From Mucilaginibacter aquaedulcis (GTDB lineage Bacteria > Bacteroidota > Bacteroidia > Sphingobacteriales > Sphingobacteriaceae), in NCBI RefSeq assembly GCF_030409325.1, contig NZ_JAUFPR010000002.1, forward strand, positions 1,240,001-1,304,000: a stretch of 64,000 bases of DNA, read 5' to 3'. Numbering within the stretch: position 1 is the stretch's first letter; the number at the start of each line of letters is the position of its first letter. Of this stretch, positions 63,907-64,000 are shown in pieces. A program made the position numbers and the translations under genes. The notes under the pieces were generated by a model that worked only from the letters and a program-made list of their open reading frames with translations, was not told where the DNA came from and ran no database searches.

Positions 63907-64000
63907 TTAAAACTGTTTTTTTAATGAAGAGGAAACTGTCGGCTTATCTTCGGTAAGCCAATATGAATTATGCCGGTTCAGGTATTTTCTGTTCAGCGGA
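63907..64000 (-). CDS. Probable SxtJ-like protein, C-terminal end (cut by window edge)
   Basis: The last 94 bases on the minus strand keep one open frame, read as LNRKYLNRHNSYWLTEDKPT followed by VSSSLKKQF and a TAA at 63907-63909. The YW-x-x-x-D-K-P and SLKKQF ending resembles the C-terminus of SxtJ-family membrane proteins, which usually precede DUF5989 and carbamoyltransferase genes in the same order. The start and most of the protein lie beyond the window. Confidence 0.55.
   Translation of the reverse strand, partial: PLNRKYLNRHNSYWLTEDKPTVSSSLKKQF

Noticed and set aside
1..64000. CRISPR arrays, insertion sequences, rRNA and tRNA genes
   Set aside because: None was recognised by eye on either strand; no regular direct repeats with unique spacers and no transposase were seen.

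Overview
The window is chromosomal DNA of a Bacteroidota bacterium, most likely Sphingobacteriaceae (Mucilaginibacter or Pedobacter type). The evidence is four SusC-type receptors (one cut by the window edge) with three SusD partners, a FecI/FecR-type sigma/anti-sigma pair, many lipoproteins, AT-rich spacers, little Shine-Dalgarno signal, and promoter matches of the TTTG / TAnnTTTG type. The genus is inferred from gene content, not proven. I saw no rRNA, tRNA, CRISPR array or intact insertion sequence.

Layout. 1-5.2 kb: the 5' end of a SusC gene (edge), an AT-rich spacer with what looks like a decayed recombinase, and a GH106-type alpha-L-rhamnosidase lipoprotein. 5.3-10 kb: an aldo/keto reductase plus AraC regulator pair, then a beta-propeller lipoprotein plus GT-C membrane glycosyltransferase pair. 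10-17.6 kb: a leftward five-gene run (LuxI/FeeM-like acyl synthase, ThiF-nitroreductase fusion, 7TMR-DISM sensor kinase, receiver-kinase, lone receiver), met tail to tail by another receiver gene. This is the best candidate for an undescribed small-molecule synthesis and signalling system. 17.9-19.3 kb: NTF2-like and PhnB/VOC genes and a strong shared terminator.

19.4-31.9 kb: an ECF sigma factor and FecR-type anti-sigma lie upstream of an STN-containing SusC, its SusD, a TlpA-like thioredoxin, a ThuA-like/DsbD-alpha fusion and an M16 peptidase, which together suggest peptide or protein utilisation. 32.2-36.6 kb: a secreted phosphoesterase overlapping a di-haem cytochrome c peroxidase, a small membrane protein, and a divergent MsrA.

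36.7-54.6 kb: an eleven-gene leftward operon with two SusC/SusD pairs, two fasciclin lipoproteins and five further surface lipoproteins (DUF5007-, DUF5008-, DUF4983-like, DUF1735-PA14, PKD-discoidin). It has no recognisable CAZyme. Hairpins on both strands lie upstream of its first gene. 54.8-56.2 kb is a long non-coding spacer. 56.2-61.9 kb: a clan GH-A lipoprotein hydrolase, a conserved small protein, an MGH1-like glycosidase and a GH127-type beta-L-arabinofuranosidase. 61.9-64 kb: a NodU/CmcH-type carbamoyltransferase with a 49-residue DUF5989-like membrane protein and the 3' end of a probable SxtJ-like gene.

Taken together the window is an accessory glycan- and peptide-foraging region. 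Rhamnosidase and arabinofuranosidase genes point to pectin-type side chains, while the acyl-synthase/ThiF/kinase cluster and the large SusCD-fasciclin operon have no function I can assign.
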